From contig CASFGO010000028.1 of NCBI GenBank assembly GCA_949294335.1, forward strand, positions 29,369-93,368: a stretch of 64,000 bases of DNA, read 5' to 3'. Origin of the DNA: an uncultured bacterium (GTDB lineage: Bacteria; Cyanobacteriota; Vampirovibrionia; Gastranaerophilales; Gastranaerophilaceae). The notes beneath the pieces were generated by a model, which was not told the origin of the DNA, ran no database searches, and worked only from the letters and a program-made list of their open reading frames with translations. The translations under genes and the position numbers were made by a program. Below, piece after piece: positions 9,632-18,646 of this stretch (position 1 is its first letter; every line of letters starts with the position of its first letter).

Positions 9632-9659
9632 ATTATACTATTTAAAGATAATTTTGCAA
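9632..9659 (-). promoter_or_regulatory. candidate sigma-70-type promoter for acpP
   Basis: On the minus strand, TTGCAA (9654-9659), a 16-nt spacer and TATAAT (9632-9637) lie about 50 nt upstream of the acpP start. This would allow acpP-fabF transcription separate from the upstream fab genes. Confidence 0.5.
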
Positions 9660-9678
9660 AATGTTTTAAGATTTATTA

Positions 9679-10407
9679 CTAGATTATCAAACCACCATCA
9701 ACTTCTAATACTTGGCCGGTTACATAATCACTATCTACTGCTAAAAACTTAACTGCTTTTGCAATATCTTCTACTTCACCTAATCGCTTAAGTGGAATAA
9801 AGTCTAAGAATTTAGATGTATCTAAATCTTTTGTCATATCTGTATTAATAAACCCAGGTGCTACTGCATTAACTCTGATTCCTCTTGAACCTAATTCTTT
9901 TGCTAATGTCTTTGTTAAACCAATTAAACCAGCTTTTGCGGCTGAATAATTTGCTTGACCGGCATTACCTGAAACTCCTACAACACTTGACATGTTTACA
10001 ATTGCACCACTTCTTTGTTTCATCATTACCTTTACTACCGGTTGTGAAACATAAAATGCACTTGATAAATTTGTATTAATTACAGCATCCCAATTTTCAT
10101 CTGACATACGCATAAATAAACCGTCTCTTGTAATTCCGGCATTGTTTACTAATACATCTATTCTTCCGTATTTTTCTACTATTTCTGCAATGTTTGCATT
10201 CACTTGTTCTTTATCTGAAACATCAAACTTATAAGCAGCTGAATCAACACCTAATGCTTTGATTTCTTCTACTGTTTTGTTTGCAGCATCAACATTTCCT
10301 GCGTAATTAATTACTACATCATAACCGGCACGAGCTAATTCTAAAGCACAAGCTTTTCCTATACCTCTTGATCCACCTGTTACTAATGCTACTTTTTTAT
10401 CTGTCAT
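9679..10407 (-). CDS. fabG: 3-oxoacyl-ACP reductase
   Basis: NADPH-dependent reduction of beta-ketoacyl-ACP. It is a classical short-chain dehydrogenase of 242 residues with cofactor motif TGGSRGIG (10-17), NNAG (88-91), and the catalytic Ser141, Tyr154 and Lys158 in the usual spacing. The C-terminus ends VDGG, also typical. It is 37 bp downstream of fabD, in the same orientation. Confidence 0.96.
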   Translation of the reverse strand: MTDKKVALVTGGSRGIGKACALELARAGYDVVINYAGNVDAANKTVEEIKALGVDSAAYKFDVSDKEQVNANIAEIVEKYGRIDVLVNNAGITRDGLFMRMSDENWDAVINTNLSSAFYVSQPVVKVMMKQRSGAIVNMSSVVGVSGNAGQANYSAAKAGLIGLTKTLAKELGSRGIRVNAVAPGFINTDMTKDLDTSKFLDFIPLKRLGEVEDIAKAVKFLAVDSDYVTGQVLEVDGGLII

Positions 10408-10444
10408 AATTTTTCCCTTTATATAATAAAATACTAGTCTTTTA

Positions 10445-11392
10445 TTATGCTAAACATAATTCTGATTTTAATGCTTCAATAGTTAATTCTAATGATTCTT
10501 TATCAAATACATTATATGTTTTAACTTCTGCATTAATCTTTTTATTTAATCCTGCTAATACTTTGCCAGGTCCAATTTCAATAAATGTATCAACACCATC
10601 AGATATCATTTTTTCTATTGTTTGAGTCCAATGAACTGATGAATATATTTGTTTTGGCATTTTTAATTTGAATTCAGTAGCTAATGTTGTTGCCTCTGCA
10701 TCAACATTTGTTATTACTGGTAATTTTGAATCAGATAAATTAAATTCTGATACAAAACCTTCAAATTCTTTTCCTGCATTTTCCATGAACTTAGAATGGA
10801 ATGCTCCTGACACAGCTAGAGGTACAACTTTTCTTACTCCAGCTTCTTTTAATAACTCAGATGCCTTAGCAACTGCATCACTATCACCTGTTATAACAAC
10901 TTGTACAGGTGAATTATAGTTAGCAACATCTACATAACCAACTGAAGATGCTTCTTGTAATGCTTTTTCAACAGAACCTTCCGGAGCATTTAAAACTGCT
11001 GCCATTGAACCACCTTTTGTTTCTGACATTAAATCTGCTCTCTTTTGAATCAATTTTAATGCATCATCTAATGACATAACGCCTGCTGCATACATTGCAC
11101 AGTATTCTCCTAAACTGTGACCTGCTGTATAACTTGGAATTACATCTAATTCTGATTTTAATGCTTCTAATGCCGCAATTGACATTGTAACTATTGAAGG
11201 TTGAGTATTAACTGTTTGTTTTAAATCCTCATCTGGACCTTCGAAACACATTTTTGTAATACTTTTTCCTAAAACTTTGTCTGCTGTATCAAAAACATTT
11301 TTTGCAGACTCATAATTATCATACAAATCTTTTCCCATGCCCACTGATTGTGAACCTTGTCCAGGAAATAAGAAAGCAATTTTCTTTGTCAT
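10445..11392 (-). CDS. fabD: malonyl-CoA:ACP transacylase
   Basis: Moves malonyl from CoA to ACP. The 315-residue protein has FPGQGSQ (9-15), the nucleophile Ser93 in GHSLGEY, and His198 in SGAFHSKFM. AAGGAG precedes the ATG. It stands between fabH (85 bp upstream) and fabG. Confidence 0.97.
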   Translation of the reverse strand: MTKKIAFLFPGQGSQSVGMGKDLYDNYESAKNVFDTADKVLGKSITKMCFEGPDEDLKQTVNTQPSIVTMSIAALEALKSELDVIPSYTAGHSLGEYCAMYAAGVMSLDDALKLIQKRADLMSETKGGSMAAVLNAPEGSVEKALQEASSVGYVDVANYNSPVQVVITGDSDAVAKASELLKEAGVRKVVPLAVSGAFHSKFMENAGKEFEGFVSEFNLSDSKLPVITNVDAEATTLATEFKLKMPKQIYSSVHWTQTIEKMISDGVDTFIEIGPGKVLAGLNKKINAEVKTYNVFDKESLELTIEALKSELCLA

Positions 11393-11477
11393 ATATTCTC
11401 CTTAAATTTAACCACTAATTGATTATAAACTTATAAAAATTATAATTATTCGATACTAAATGGAATATTTACCCCAC

Positions 11478-12488
11478 CTAGCAAATACCTTCTCTCAATC
11501 TTACGATAGCACCACCCCATGTCATGCCGGCACCAAAACCACATAATACAGCAGTTGAGCCTAATTTAACATTTCCTTTTTCTACTCCTTCCGCTAAAGC
11601 TATTGGAATAGATGCTGCAGATGTGTTTCCATAATATTTGATATTAGTAACAACTTTTTCATCAGTATATCCAAGACGTTCTTGAACTGCTTGGATAATT
11701 CTTAAGTTTGCTTGGTGAGGTATTAAATAATCAATTTCTTCAGCTTTCATTCCTGCATTTGAAACTAATTCTTCTACATATTGTGGTAAAACTTTTGCTA
11801 CAAATGTATAAACCCCACGTCCATTCATTCTAATACCAGTTTGTTTTGGTTCATACTGTTCTACCAATGGACAATTTTTACCATCGAATGCTAATTCTAT
11901 TAAATGTCCATAGTTACCATCAGCTTTTATATCTATTGCTATTACATCATCAATACCATCTTCAGCTTGAGTAACAACCATAGCACCAGCACCATCACCA
12001 AACAAAATAGATGTTCCTCTATCTGTCCAATCTACTAATCTTGAGTTGTTATCTGTCGCAACAATCAAAATATTTTTGTACATGCCTGATGCAATATAAG
12101 CTTTTGCAATACTTAAACCATATATTAAACCTGAACATGCTGCTGTTATATCAAATGCAGGAACTGGCTTTTGAATACCTAATCTTTCATGAATGTGGCA
12201 AGCAATAGCAGGGTATAAATCTGGAGGTGCTGAAGATGCTGCTAAAATTAAATCTATATCTTCTGGATCAATGCCGGCTTTTTCTATTGCATTTTTTGAA
12301 GCTGCAAATCCTAAATCAATAGCATTTTCTTCTCCTGATACAACTCGTCGTTCCTTTATACCAGTTCTTGAATATATCCACTCATCTGATGTTTCATACA
12401 ATTGAGTTAAATCATCATTAGTAATAACTGTATCTGGTATAGAATAGCCTACTCCTGCTATTCTTAAAGGAATCAACTTGTTTGTCAT
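11478..12488 (-). CDS. fabH: beta-ketoacyl-ACP synthase III
   Basis: Starts fatty acid synthesis by condensing acetyl-CoA (or a branched primer) with malonyl-ACP. The 336 residues carry the catalytic Cys118 (AACSGL), His258 (PHQANLRI) and Asn288 (GNTSAAS). Only 8 bp separate it from plsX, so the two are certainly cotranscribed. Primer preference cannot be judged from the sequence alone. Confidence 0.97.
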   Translation of the reverse strand: MTNKLIPLRIAGVGYSIPDTVITNDDLTQLYETSDEWIYSRTGIKERRVVSGEENAIDLGFAASKNAIEKAGIDPEDIDLILAASSAPPDLYPAIACHIHERLGIQKPVPAFDITAACSGLIYGLSIAKAYIASGMYKNILIVATDNNSRLVDWTDRGTSILFGDGAGAMVVTQAEDGIDDVIAIDIKADGNYGHLIELAFDGKNCPLVEQYEPKQTGIRMNGRGVYTFVAKVLPQYVEELVSNAGMKAEEIDYLIPHQANLRIIQAVQERLGYTDEKVVTNIKYYGNTSAASIPIALAEGVEKGNVKLGSTAVLCGFGAGMTWGGAIVRLREGIC

Positions 12489-12496
12489 TTTAACCT

Positions 12497-13552
12497 CTAG
12501 CCCTCAATAAATTCTGAAATTTTCTTATTAACGCCTGTTTCAACTGCATCTTTTGCTACTCTTACGGCGTTTTTAATTGCGTAAGCCTTACTTCTTCCGT
12601 GAGATATTACTGTTATACCTTTTACACCAAGAAGAAGCGCTCCCCCAAATTCTTCATAGTTAATTTTTTCATATATACGTTTCATAAATGGTTTTGCTAA
12701 CATACCAATTATTGCACCTACAAAATCTGATTTGAATTCAGCCTTTATCATTCTGAACAACATTGAAGATGTTCCTTCTGTTATTTTTAATGCAACATTA
12801 CCTACAAAACCATCACAAACTACTACGTCACATACATTTAAGAATATTTCTCTTCCTTCAATATTCCCAACAAAGTTCATGTTATCTTGATCTTGTTCTA
12901 ATAACTTGTATGTATTTTGCGCAAGCTCATTACCTTTACCCGCTTCTTCACCAATATTTAAAACACCTACTCTTGGATTTTCTACTCCTAAAACATTCTT
13001 AGAGAATGTCATACCCATAATCGCAAATTGTTTTAACATTTGAGAAGTACAACTACTATTTGCTCCAGCATCAATTACTACAATAGGTTTCTTCATTGTT
13101 GGAAGTGTTACTGCAATAGCAGGTCTTTCGATTCCAGGGATTCTACCTAAACCAAACAAACTTGATGCCATTGCAGCACCTGTTGAACCTGCAGCAACTA
13201 CAGCATCTGAACTACCTTTTGCAACTGCATCTACTGCTAATACTATAGAAGATTTTTTCTTTTTTCGAATAGCTTGTCCTGGTGCTTCACCCATTTCAAT
13301 AATTTCTGATGCATGAGTTATTTTGATATCTAGCTTTTTAGTATCAATTTTTATTCGGCGCTTTCTACCACCTCTGCCACAATCTGAATATATGCCTTCT
13401 TGTTCTATTTGGTCTAAAACTTGTTCGATTTGGTCTTGTTTTCCAACTAATTCTAAACCTACACCATATTCAGAAGCAGCCCAAACTGCACCTGCAACGA
13501 TTTCAAAAGGTGCGTGATCACCACCCATTGCATCTATAGCTATTCTTGTCAT
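12497..13552 (-). CDS. plsX: phosphate acyltransferase PlsX
   Basis: Makes acyl-phosphate from acyl-ACP for the PlsY step of phospholipid synthesis. The N-terminus IAIDAMGGDHAP is the family signature, and EMGEAPGQAIRKKKKSS and ETGVNKKISEF are typical. The length of 351 is slightly above the usual 330-345. The extra residues lie in a basic stretch CGRGGRKRRIK (about 59-69), which is not common. The rpmF-plsX-fabH order is widespread in bacteria. Confidence 0.95.
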   Translation of the reverse strand: MTRIAIDAMGGDHAPFEIVAGAVWAASEYGVGLELVGKQDQIEQVLDQIEQEGIYSDCGRGGRKRRIKIDTKKLDIKITHASEIIEMGEAPGQAIRKKKKSSIVLAVDAVAKGSSDAVVAAGSTGAAMASSLFGLGRIPGIERPAIAVTLPTMKKPIVVIDAGANSSCTSQMLKQFAIMGMTFSKNVLGVENPRVGVLNIGEEAGKGNELAQNTYKLLEQDQDNMNFVGNIEGREIFLNVCDVVVCDGFVGNVALKITEGTSSMLFRMIKAEFKSDFVGAIIGMLAKPFMKRIYEKINYEEFGGALLLGVKGITVISHGRSKAYAIKNAVRVAKDAVETGVNKKISEFIEG

Positions 13553-13560
13553 CTTACCCT

Positions 13561-13899
13561 CTATTCTTCAACAGATTTGTCTTCTTTTTCTTCTTCCTTA
13601 ACTTCTTCTGAAGTTTCTTCTACTGCTTCTTCTTTTACTTCTTCAACTTTTGCCTCTGCTTTTTTAGTTGATTTTTTTGTTGCTTTTTTTGCAGTTTTCT
13701 TTTCTTCTTTTACTTCTACTTTTTTATCTTTTAAACTTACAGGTTCACCTTTATAATGTCCGCAAGCTGTACATACTGTGTGAGTTAAAACTGGTTCTCC
13801 ACAATTTGAACAAATTGTTGTTTCAGGTTTTGTAGCCTTCCAGTTTGCTCTTCTTTTGCCTTGTGCGCTATGTCCTGTTCTTTTCTTTGGTACTGCCAT
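13561..13899 (-). CDS. rpmF: ribosomal protein L32 with long charged C-terminal extension
   Basis: Residues 1-56 are a complete L32: MAVPKKRTGHSAQGKRR, then a zinc site formed by Cys30, Cys33, Cys43 and Cys46. L32 normally stops near residue 57-60. Here the frame continues for about 56 more residues of almost only Lys, Glu, Ala, Val, Ser and Thr, with a Lys-rich half followed by a Glu-rich half. There is no frameshift sign: the extension runs to a stop 8 bp before plsX. The tail may be a low-complexity tether on the ribosome surface; its role is unknown. Confidence 0.93.
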   Translation of the reverse strand: MAVPKKRTGHSAQGKRRANWKATKPETTICSNCGEPVLTHTVCTACGHYKGEPVSLKDKKVEVKEEKKTAKKATKKSTKKAEAKVEEVKEEAVEETSEEVKEEEKEDKSVEE

Positions 13900-13934
13900 T
13901 TTTCTTATACCTTTCTATATATTTATTACTTCGA

Positions 13935-14417
13935 CTATTTTTCTATTTTTATTGTTTTAAATATTTCCATTCTTTCATCAGGAACTTTAAAGGAGTCATC
14001 TTTTTGAAAATAATCCTCCTTACAATTTATACCACAAACTTTTTTATTTGGTAACTCTAATATTACAGATTGATACAATAAGTCATAAATATCTATCTCA
14101 TCTGAGCCATATAAATCGATAACAAACTGTCCATCTTTTATTTCTACTTCCTGCTTATCATCGTCATAGACTGAATTTTTAGCATACATCTCATCAATAT
14201 TAAAATCAAATTCGTAATCATATTCTTTTAAACATAAATCACAAGTTAACTTAATATTTCCTGAAATTTCACCTTTTACAATTACAAATTCGCCTAATGG
14301 TGTTATATCTATAGATGCATTTACATCTGCTTTTAATTCATCTATATACTCATTTATATCAAGATGAAGTGTTTTTTCATTAGAATTTTCTATCTCTGAT
14401 ATTTTTACCTTATCCAT
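13935..14417 (-). CDS. YceD/DUF177 family protein
   Basis: A DUF177 protein of 161 residues, of the type found directly upstream of rpmF in many bacteria and linked to 23S rRNA handling in plants and some bacteria. Visible marks are the CDLCLKEY pair of cysteines in the middle and the ELPNKKVCGINC pair near the C-terminus. I chose the ATG at 14417 because an AGGA lies 8 nt before it and the ATG overlaps the upstream stop as ATGGATAA, a coupling geometry. An in-frame ATG three codons upstream (14426) is the alternative. Confidence 0.85.
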   Translation of the reverse strand: MDKVKISEIENSNEKTLHLDINEYIDELKADVNASIDITPLGEFVIVKGEISGNIKLTCDLCLKEYDYEFDFNIDEMYAKNSVYDDDKQEVEIKDGQFVIDLYGSDEIDIYDLLYQSVILELPNKKVCGINCKEDYFQKDDSFKVPDERMEIFKTIKIEK

Positions 14418-14655
14418 ATACTTCATCCTGTAATACTAAACTTGCAATTTGAGTTGAAACAAAACAAATCTTTTTAACAGGTCCATTTGCCTCTTTTTCT
14501 ACCAATACTGGAGATGGACTCTTCATTAATTGTTTAAACTCTTGATAAACAGCTTGAGGATTATCAAAATATAACACAACTGGTGTTGCTGCGCCTTTTA
14601 AAAATAATACTAATGCTGTTCTGGTCTTTGGTTGTGGTATATATTGTTGAGACAT
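14410..14655 (-). CDS. small conserved protein of unknown function
   Basis: An 81-residue protein with a strong AAGGAG ribosome site. It starts MSQQYIPQPKTRTALVLFLK and contains TPVVLYFDNPQAVYQEF. The pattern recalls small conserved proteins seen in cyanobacteria, but I cannot name a family. It is short, soluble and has no signal peptide. It is the first gene of the block leading to DUF177 and rpmF and overlaps the former by 8 nt. A role in ribosome or RNA metabolism is inferred from context only. Confidence 0.75.
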   Translation of the reverse strand: MSQQYIPQPKTRTALVLFLKGAATPVVLYFDNPQAVYQEFKQLMKSPSPVLVEKEANGPVKKICFVSTQIASLVLQDEVYG

Positions 14656-14704
14656 TTTATTCTCCTTGTTCTAAATTTATATTATATATAATAACATAAC
14701 CTAA

Positions 14705-14739
14705 AAATTTGGAAGATTGAATTTCAATCTTCCAAATTT
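14705..14739 (-). terminator. terminator after tpiA
   Basis: A nearly perfect inverted repeat (arms GGAAGATTGAA and TTCAATCTTCC, with extra A-T pairs outside). On the minus strand it is followed by AAATTTTT. It separates tpiA from the DUF177-rpmF block. Confidence 0.8.
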
Positions 14740-14760
14740 ATTATCTTTTAATTATTAAAA

Positions 14761-15549
14761 CTATACAGCAACCTTCATTGAGTTTGTAATGATTTCATTG
14801 AAACTGTCAGCTTTTAAGCTTGCGCCACCAATTAAACCACCGTCAATATCAGATTGAGATAATTGTTCTTCAATTGTTGAAGGTTTTACTGAGCCACCGT
14901 ATAAAATTCTGATTGCATTTCCTGCTTCTTCTGAAGAAACTTCTTTTACAACTCTTCTAATCATTGCAATTACTCTGTTTGCTTCAACTGAATCACAAGT
15001 TTTACCGGTTCCGATTGCCCAAATTGGTTCGTATGCGATAACTGATTTTGCAATTTCTTCGTTTGTTAAACCTTTTAATGCTGCTCTGATTTGAGATGCG
15101 ATGTGTTCATCTGTTACACCTGCTTCTCTTTGTTCTAATGTTTCACCACAGCAAATGATAGGTAACAATCCACCTGCTAAAATAGCTTTTGCTTTTTTAT
15201 TAATCATTTCATCTGTTTCTGAGAAATATTGTCTTCTTTCAGAGTGACCAATAATTACATAATCACAACCTGCATCTTTTAACATTTCTACTGAAATTTC
15301 ACCAGTATAAGCACCTGATGATTCCCAATGACAGTTTTGACCTGCAATTTTAATTTTATCACTTCCCCAAGATGCTTTTGCTGCTGATACAACACCGATT
15401 GTTGTAAAGGTTGGAGCAACTACTATCTCAGGTAATTGAGATTCACTTAAACCTGAAACAAGAGATTTGATTCCTTCGAATAATTCTCTTCCTTCATCTT
15501 GTAATAAATTCATTTTCCAGTTTCCTGCAATGATTGGTTTTCTTGACAT
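14761..15549 (-). CDS. tpiA: triosephosphate isomerase
   Basis: Interconverts dihydroxyacetone phosphate and glyceraldehyde 3-phosphate in glycolysis and gluconeogenesis. From the ATG at 15549 (AAGGAG upstream) the protein begins MSRKPIIAGNWKMN with substrate-binding Asn10 and Lys12. The catalytic His is in IIGHSERRQYF, the catalytic Glu in AYEPIWAIGTGKT, and the phosphate loop is LYGGSVKP. An in-frame start 33 nt upstream is less likely. At 262 residues the length is normal. It has a terminator on its 3' side, so it is its own unit. Confidence 0.97.
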   Translation of the reverse strand: MSRKPIIAGNWKMNLLQDEGRELFEGIKSLVSGLSESQLPEIVVAPTFTTIGVVSAAKASWGSDKIKIAGQNCHWESSGAYTGEISVEMLKDAGCDYVIIGHSERRQYFSETDEMINKKAKAILAGGLLPIICCGETLEQREAGVTDEHIASQIRAALKGLTNEEIAKSVIAYEPIWAIGTGKTCDSVEANRVIAMIRRVVKEVSSEEAGNAIRILYGGSVKPSTIEEQLSQSDIDGGLIGGASLKADSFNEIITNSMKVAV

Positions 15550-15616
15550 ATTTATCTCCTTAAATTTGTAAACCACATTCAAAGTTTAAAATAAAAGAAA
15601 ATCACAATCAAGAGGT

Positions 15617-15655
15617 AAAAAAAAGAAACAGAAAATTAAATTTCTGTTTCCTTTT
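15617..15655 (-). terminator. terminator after the repeat-containing hydrophilic gene
   Basis: Stem GAAACAGAAA (15625-15634) with TTTCTGTTTC (15641-15650), loop ATTAAA. On the minus strand it is followed by a long T-run. It lies between the 15.7-kb gene and tpiA. Confidence 0.8.
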
Positions 15656-15676
15656 TATATTAATTAATTATATATT

Positions 15677-16834
15677 TTAATTATTTAGTAAGCCTCTAGC
15701 TGCTAATATTCCAACTGGAATACCACCAACTAATAAACCAGGATTATCAGCTATAAATTCTGCTACAGATTTTCCTGCTGCTATAGCCATATCGCGGACA
15801 CCTTTAACTGCACGTTTTACATATAATGGATCTAATGTATCTATTACTTCAGCTCCTTTTTCTTTAATTAATTTTTGAACTTTTTCAGATTCTGCATCTA
15901 TTTTAGCTCTTGTTTTGTCTCCATCCTCGGTTACAGTATCTTTAATATCTTCTGCAGTTTTTGTTACTGTATGTCTTGTATAATCATTTTCTGCTCTTAC
16001 GACACCACGTGTATAGTTACCGTCTGCTGAAATATGTTGATGTAGACCTGCTGTATTTACTGCATTTTGATATCGTGTTAAATCTCCATCTGCGGTAATA
16101 TGATTATGAATAGAGGCAGTATTTTTATTATCATTTGCAATCACACGATTTGTATTTTTATTATCGTTTGCAATTACTCTATTAGTTGATGCATCTATAT
16201 TTGCATTTACTTTATCAAATCCTTCATCCATTTGGTTTGATAATTGAGCAGCATTTGTACTGTCGTTAATCATTATATCTCGAGCATTATTATTATCATT
16301 ACTTACAATTAACGCTGCTAATTGTTCATTTGTCATTTTTGTTGCATTGATATATTCTTGTTTTACATCATTTGCCCATTGCATTAAATCCGCTGAATAT
16401 CGAGCAACATCATCCATATACTGTGCATTTGTATACTTAGGACGTGCACCTAAACTTTGTGGAACAAACATTGTATTACCATGCTCATACTTAAACATGT
16501 CATAAGCAGTTTTTACAACTGCATCAGCACGTTGTTCTGCTGTTTGTGCAGCTTCGGAGCCTTGCTTACCAAACTGAGCTTTATAATTTTTTTCTAAATC
16601 TTTTCCAGCTTTTTGCATGTTTTTTCTAGTTTCATTAGCAGTTTCTCCTGCATTATCAGTTGTTTCTACTGCTAAACCAAATTGTTCTGGGCTCCAACCC
16701 ATATTTTGCATTTGTTGTTGAAATGCAAACATCTCTGCAGCATCAAGTGTACCTCCACCATTAACATTTGCATTTTGTGCTAATGCATATAAAGGTGTAC
16801 CACGTAATGCATCAATTGAAAATCCATTTGACAT
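15677..16834 (-). CDS. hydrophilic, repeat-containing protein of unknown function
   Basis: The ATG at 16834 follows AAAGGAG at good spacing; an upstream in-frame start at 16858 is ignored. The 385-residue protein is polar, rich in Asn, Asp, Ala and Thr, with no signal peptide. Residues of about 217-239 are two exact copies of an 11-residue unit (TNRVIANDNKN). The following 80 residues repeat the theme I/LHxHI(S/T)ADGxxTR. A glycine-rich hydrophobic segment (about 363-383) lies at the extreme C-terminus. The layout suggests a fibre or coiled-coil stalk with a membrane or assembly tail; phage-fibre or surface-protein origin is possible but unproven. Confidence 0.7.
   Translation of the reverse strand: MSNGFSIDALRGTPLYALAQNANVNGGGTLDAAEMFAFQQQMQNMGWSPEQFGLAVETTDNAGETANETRKNMQKAGKDLEKNYKAQFGKQGSEAAQTAEQRADAVVKTAYDMFKYEHGNTMFVPQSLGARPKYTNAQYMDDVARYSADLMQWANDVKQEYINATKMTNEQLAALIVSNDNNNARDIMINDSTNAAQLSNQMDEGFDKVNANIDASTNRVIANDNKNTNRVIANDNKNTASIHNHITADGDLTRYQNAVNTAGLHQHISADGNYTRGVVRAENDYTRHTVTKTAEDIKDTVTEDGDKTRAKIDAESEKVQKLIKEKGAEVIDTLDPLYVKRAVKGVRDMAIAAGKSVAEFIADNPGLLVGGIPVGILAARGLLNN
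16119..16184 (-). repeat. 33-bp tandem repeat inside the hydrophilic gene
   Basis: Two adjacent 33-bp copies encode the same 11 residues; they differ at only a few, mostly synonymous, positions. Whole-codon length keeps the frame, so copy number could vary without breaking the protein. Confidence 0.8.
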
Positions 16835-16935
16835 ATTTATACTCTCCTTTCGCTTCACAGAATCTCAACTTATATTATTCTTAAGTTGTTATTAACTATG
16901 AGGATTTCAAAAAAGAGTTATTTCGTTACATTTCT

Positions 16936-17199
16936 TTATATTATCTGTTTAAATAATTCTAAAAATCTTTTTGCAGGTTTTACTAAATACTTATCTTTTT
17001 TATAAAAAATTGAAAAATCACGTTTGTATGTATAACCTTTTACTTTGTTACAACAAACATTTTCTTGATGTGGGAAAAATTTTAAAAATAAATCTGGTAA
17101 AAATGATGCACCTAAACCCTCATTTATCATTGAATATATCGTTTCTGCATTATGACATTCTATTATTGGATTCAATTCAAAACCATTCTCTTCACACAA
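16936..17199 (-). pseudogene. LysR-family regulator, C-terminal fragment only
   Basis: The 87 codons encode only the last part of a LysR effector-binding domain: CEENGFELNPIIECHNAETI, then SMINEGLGASFLP, the usual G-x-G-x-x-x-x-P element. A complete LysR protein is about 290-300 residues, so about 205 residues including the whole helix-turn-helix are missing. In frame, a stop codon lies directly upstream of the first homologous codon at 17199. No start codon or ribosome site fits, so this is a remnant. It ends head-to-head against a truncated efflux gene. Confidence 0.75.
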
Positions 17200-18189
17200 T
17201 TAGAACTATCTGGGGAATTAAAACCATTTTTACATACAGAAATTTTTTCAAGGATAAATGGATTAGTAAGCCAAAGATATGTTCAATTAGGAGAATATGT
17301 TCAAAAAGGTCAATTATTAGCTACAATTGATACCCCTGACTTAGATGCAGAAGCTATGAGTGCAAAATCAGCTTTAATCTCTGCTGAAAAGCACTTAATG
17401 GAAACACAGTACCAATATAATTATGCAAAACAAACTTACGATAGATATCAAAAATCAGGAATTAATGGAGCTATATCAAAGCAAGAAATTGAGTCAAAAT
17501 ATAATGATTTTAAAACATCGGAAATGAATTATTTAGGTGCAAAAGCTGATGTTGCAAAAGCTAAATCTGATTTGAACAGATTAATATCTCTACAAGGTTA
17601 TAAAAGAGTAATTGCACCATTTAGTGGTGTAATTAGCAAATATAACATTGATGCAGGTGCAAATGTTGTTGCAGGCGGTAGCACTACAAGTACAAGTTTA
17701 TTTGAAATTCAACAAATTGATAAATTCAGAGCAACAATTTTTGTACCTCAAAACTATGTTAGATTTATTAATAATAATCAAGCCGTAGATATATTTATTC
17801 CGGAAAATCCTCAACAAAAAATTAGAGGTTACATATCTCAAATCTCAGGAAAATTAGATAATGTTTCTCGTTCAATGGAAGTAGCTCTTGTTATTCCAAA
17901 TGATGAAAATTACGGATTATATAGTGGATTATACGTTAAAACAATTATAAATATAAACGATTCTCCAAAAATACTAACAGTTAATCCAGCTTGTATTACA
18001 ACTTTAACAACACCTGATCAATATGTAGTTGAAGTAAAACCTGATTCTACAATTCATTTCATTAAAGTTAAACAAGGCAGAGACCTAGGTGACAGAATTG
18101 AAATATTAGAAGGATTAAAAGGTGATGAAAAATTAATCACCAATATCAAAGATGATTTCAAAGAAGGACAAAAAATTAAATTCAAATAG
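17197..18189 (+). pseudogene. RND efflux membrane-fusion protein, N-terminally truncated
   Basis: Homology to AcrA/HlyD-type adaptors starts at LELSGELKPFLHTEIFSRI near 17203. The lipoyl-like half-motifs follow (GLVSQRYVQLGEYVQKGQLL and VIAPFSGVISKY) around a long alpha-hairpin, then the beta-barrel and C-terminal domain ending KEGQKIKFK. The signal peptide and first 35-40 residues are absent. Codons before 17197 in this frame read into the opposite-strand LysR fragment. No RND permease or TolC gene follows. The frame could still be translated from an upstream ATG at 17152, but the product would lack its export signal. Confidence 0.75.
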
Positions 18190-18221
18190 CAAATTATTTT
18201 TTGTTTGATTATTATAAAAAT

Positions 18222-18644
18222 ATGGCACCAATAAAACCAACTAAAATAACAGATAGAATTTTATATAACAAAGATGGCCAATATAATATGATTTCACTAA
18301 ATCAAAATAAATTACTTGGCTATATTGCTCTTGCACCTAAAAAAGATACACTATATATCTCTAAACTTAGAAGCTATTATCCAGAAAATAAACAGCTTAA
18401 AGTTGGAACATCGTTAATTAACTTTGCAAAAAAAATGAGCAAAAAAATGGGGTTTGATGGAAAACTTAATGTAATTGCATATAAAACCGACTACTGGGAT
18501 AAAGATCCTCATAAATTTTATAGAAAACAAGGTTTTACAACAAACTACCATGAAAAAGACGAAATGCTAGATTTTTGCATAGAATATAACATTGATATTC
18601 CTCACTATATGAAACAAGGTATAAGTATGGATTATAAAGGTTAA
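18222..18644 (+). CDS. probable GNAT-like acetyltransferase
   Basis: The ATG at 18222 is preferred over a TTG at 18201; no Shine-Dalgarno is visible at either. The 140-residue protein has a GNAT-like layout: a beta strand (LLGYIALAPKKDTLYISKL), then LKVGTSLINFAKKMSKKMGF in the position of the acetyl-CoA pyrophosphate loop and helix, a strand, and HKFYRKQGF, a common GNAT C-terminal motif. The Q/R-x-x-G-x-G/A loop is degenerate. Substrate unknown. It lies just after the truncated efflux gene. Confidence 0.6.
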   Translation: MAPIKPTKITDRILYNKDGQYNMISLNQNKLLGYIALAPKKDTLYISKLRSYYPENKQLKVGTSLINFAKKMSKKMGFDGKLNVIAYKTDYWDKDPHKFYRKQGFTTNYHEKDEMLDFCIEYNIDIPHYMKQGISMDYKG

Positions 18645-18646
18645 AA

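Noticed and set aside
13514..13756. Plus-strand ORF of 80 codons rich in Ser/Phe/Thr
   Set aside because: It is the antisense shadow of the Lys/Glu tail of L32.
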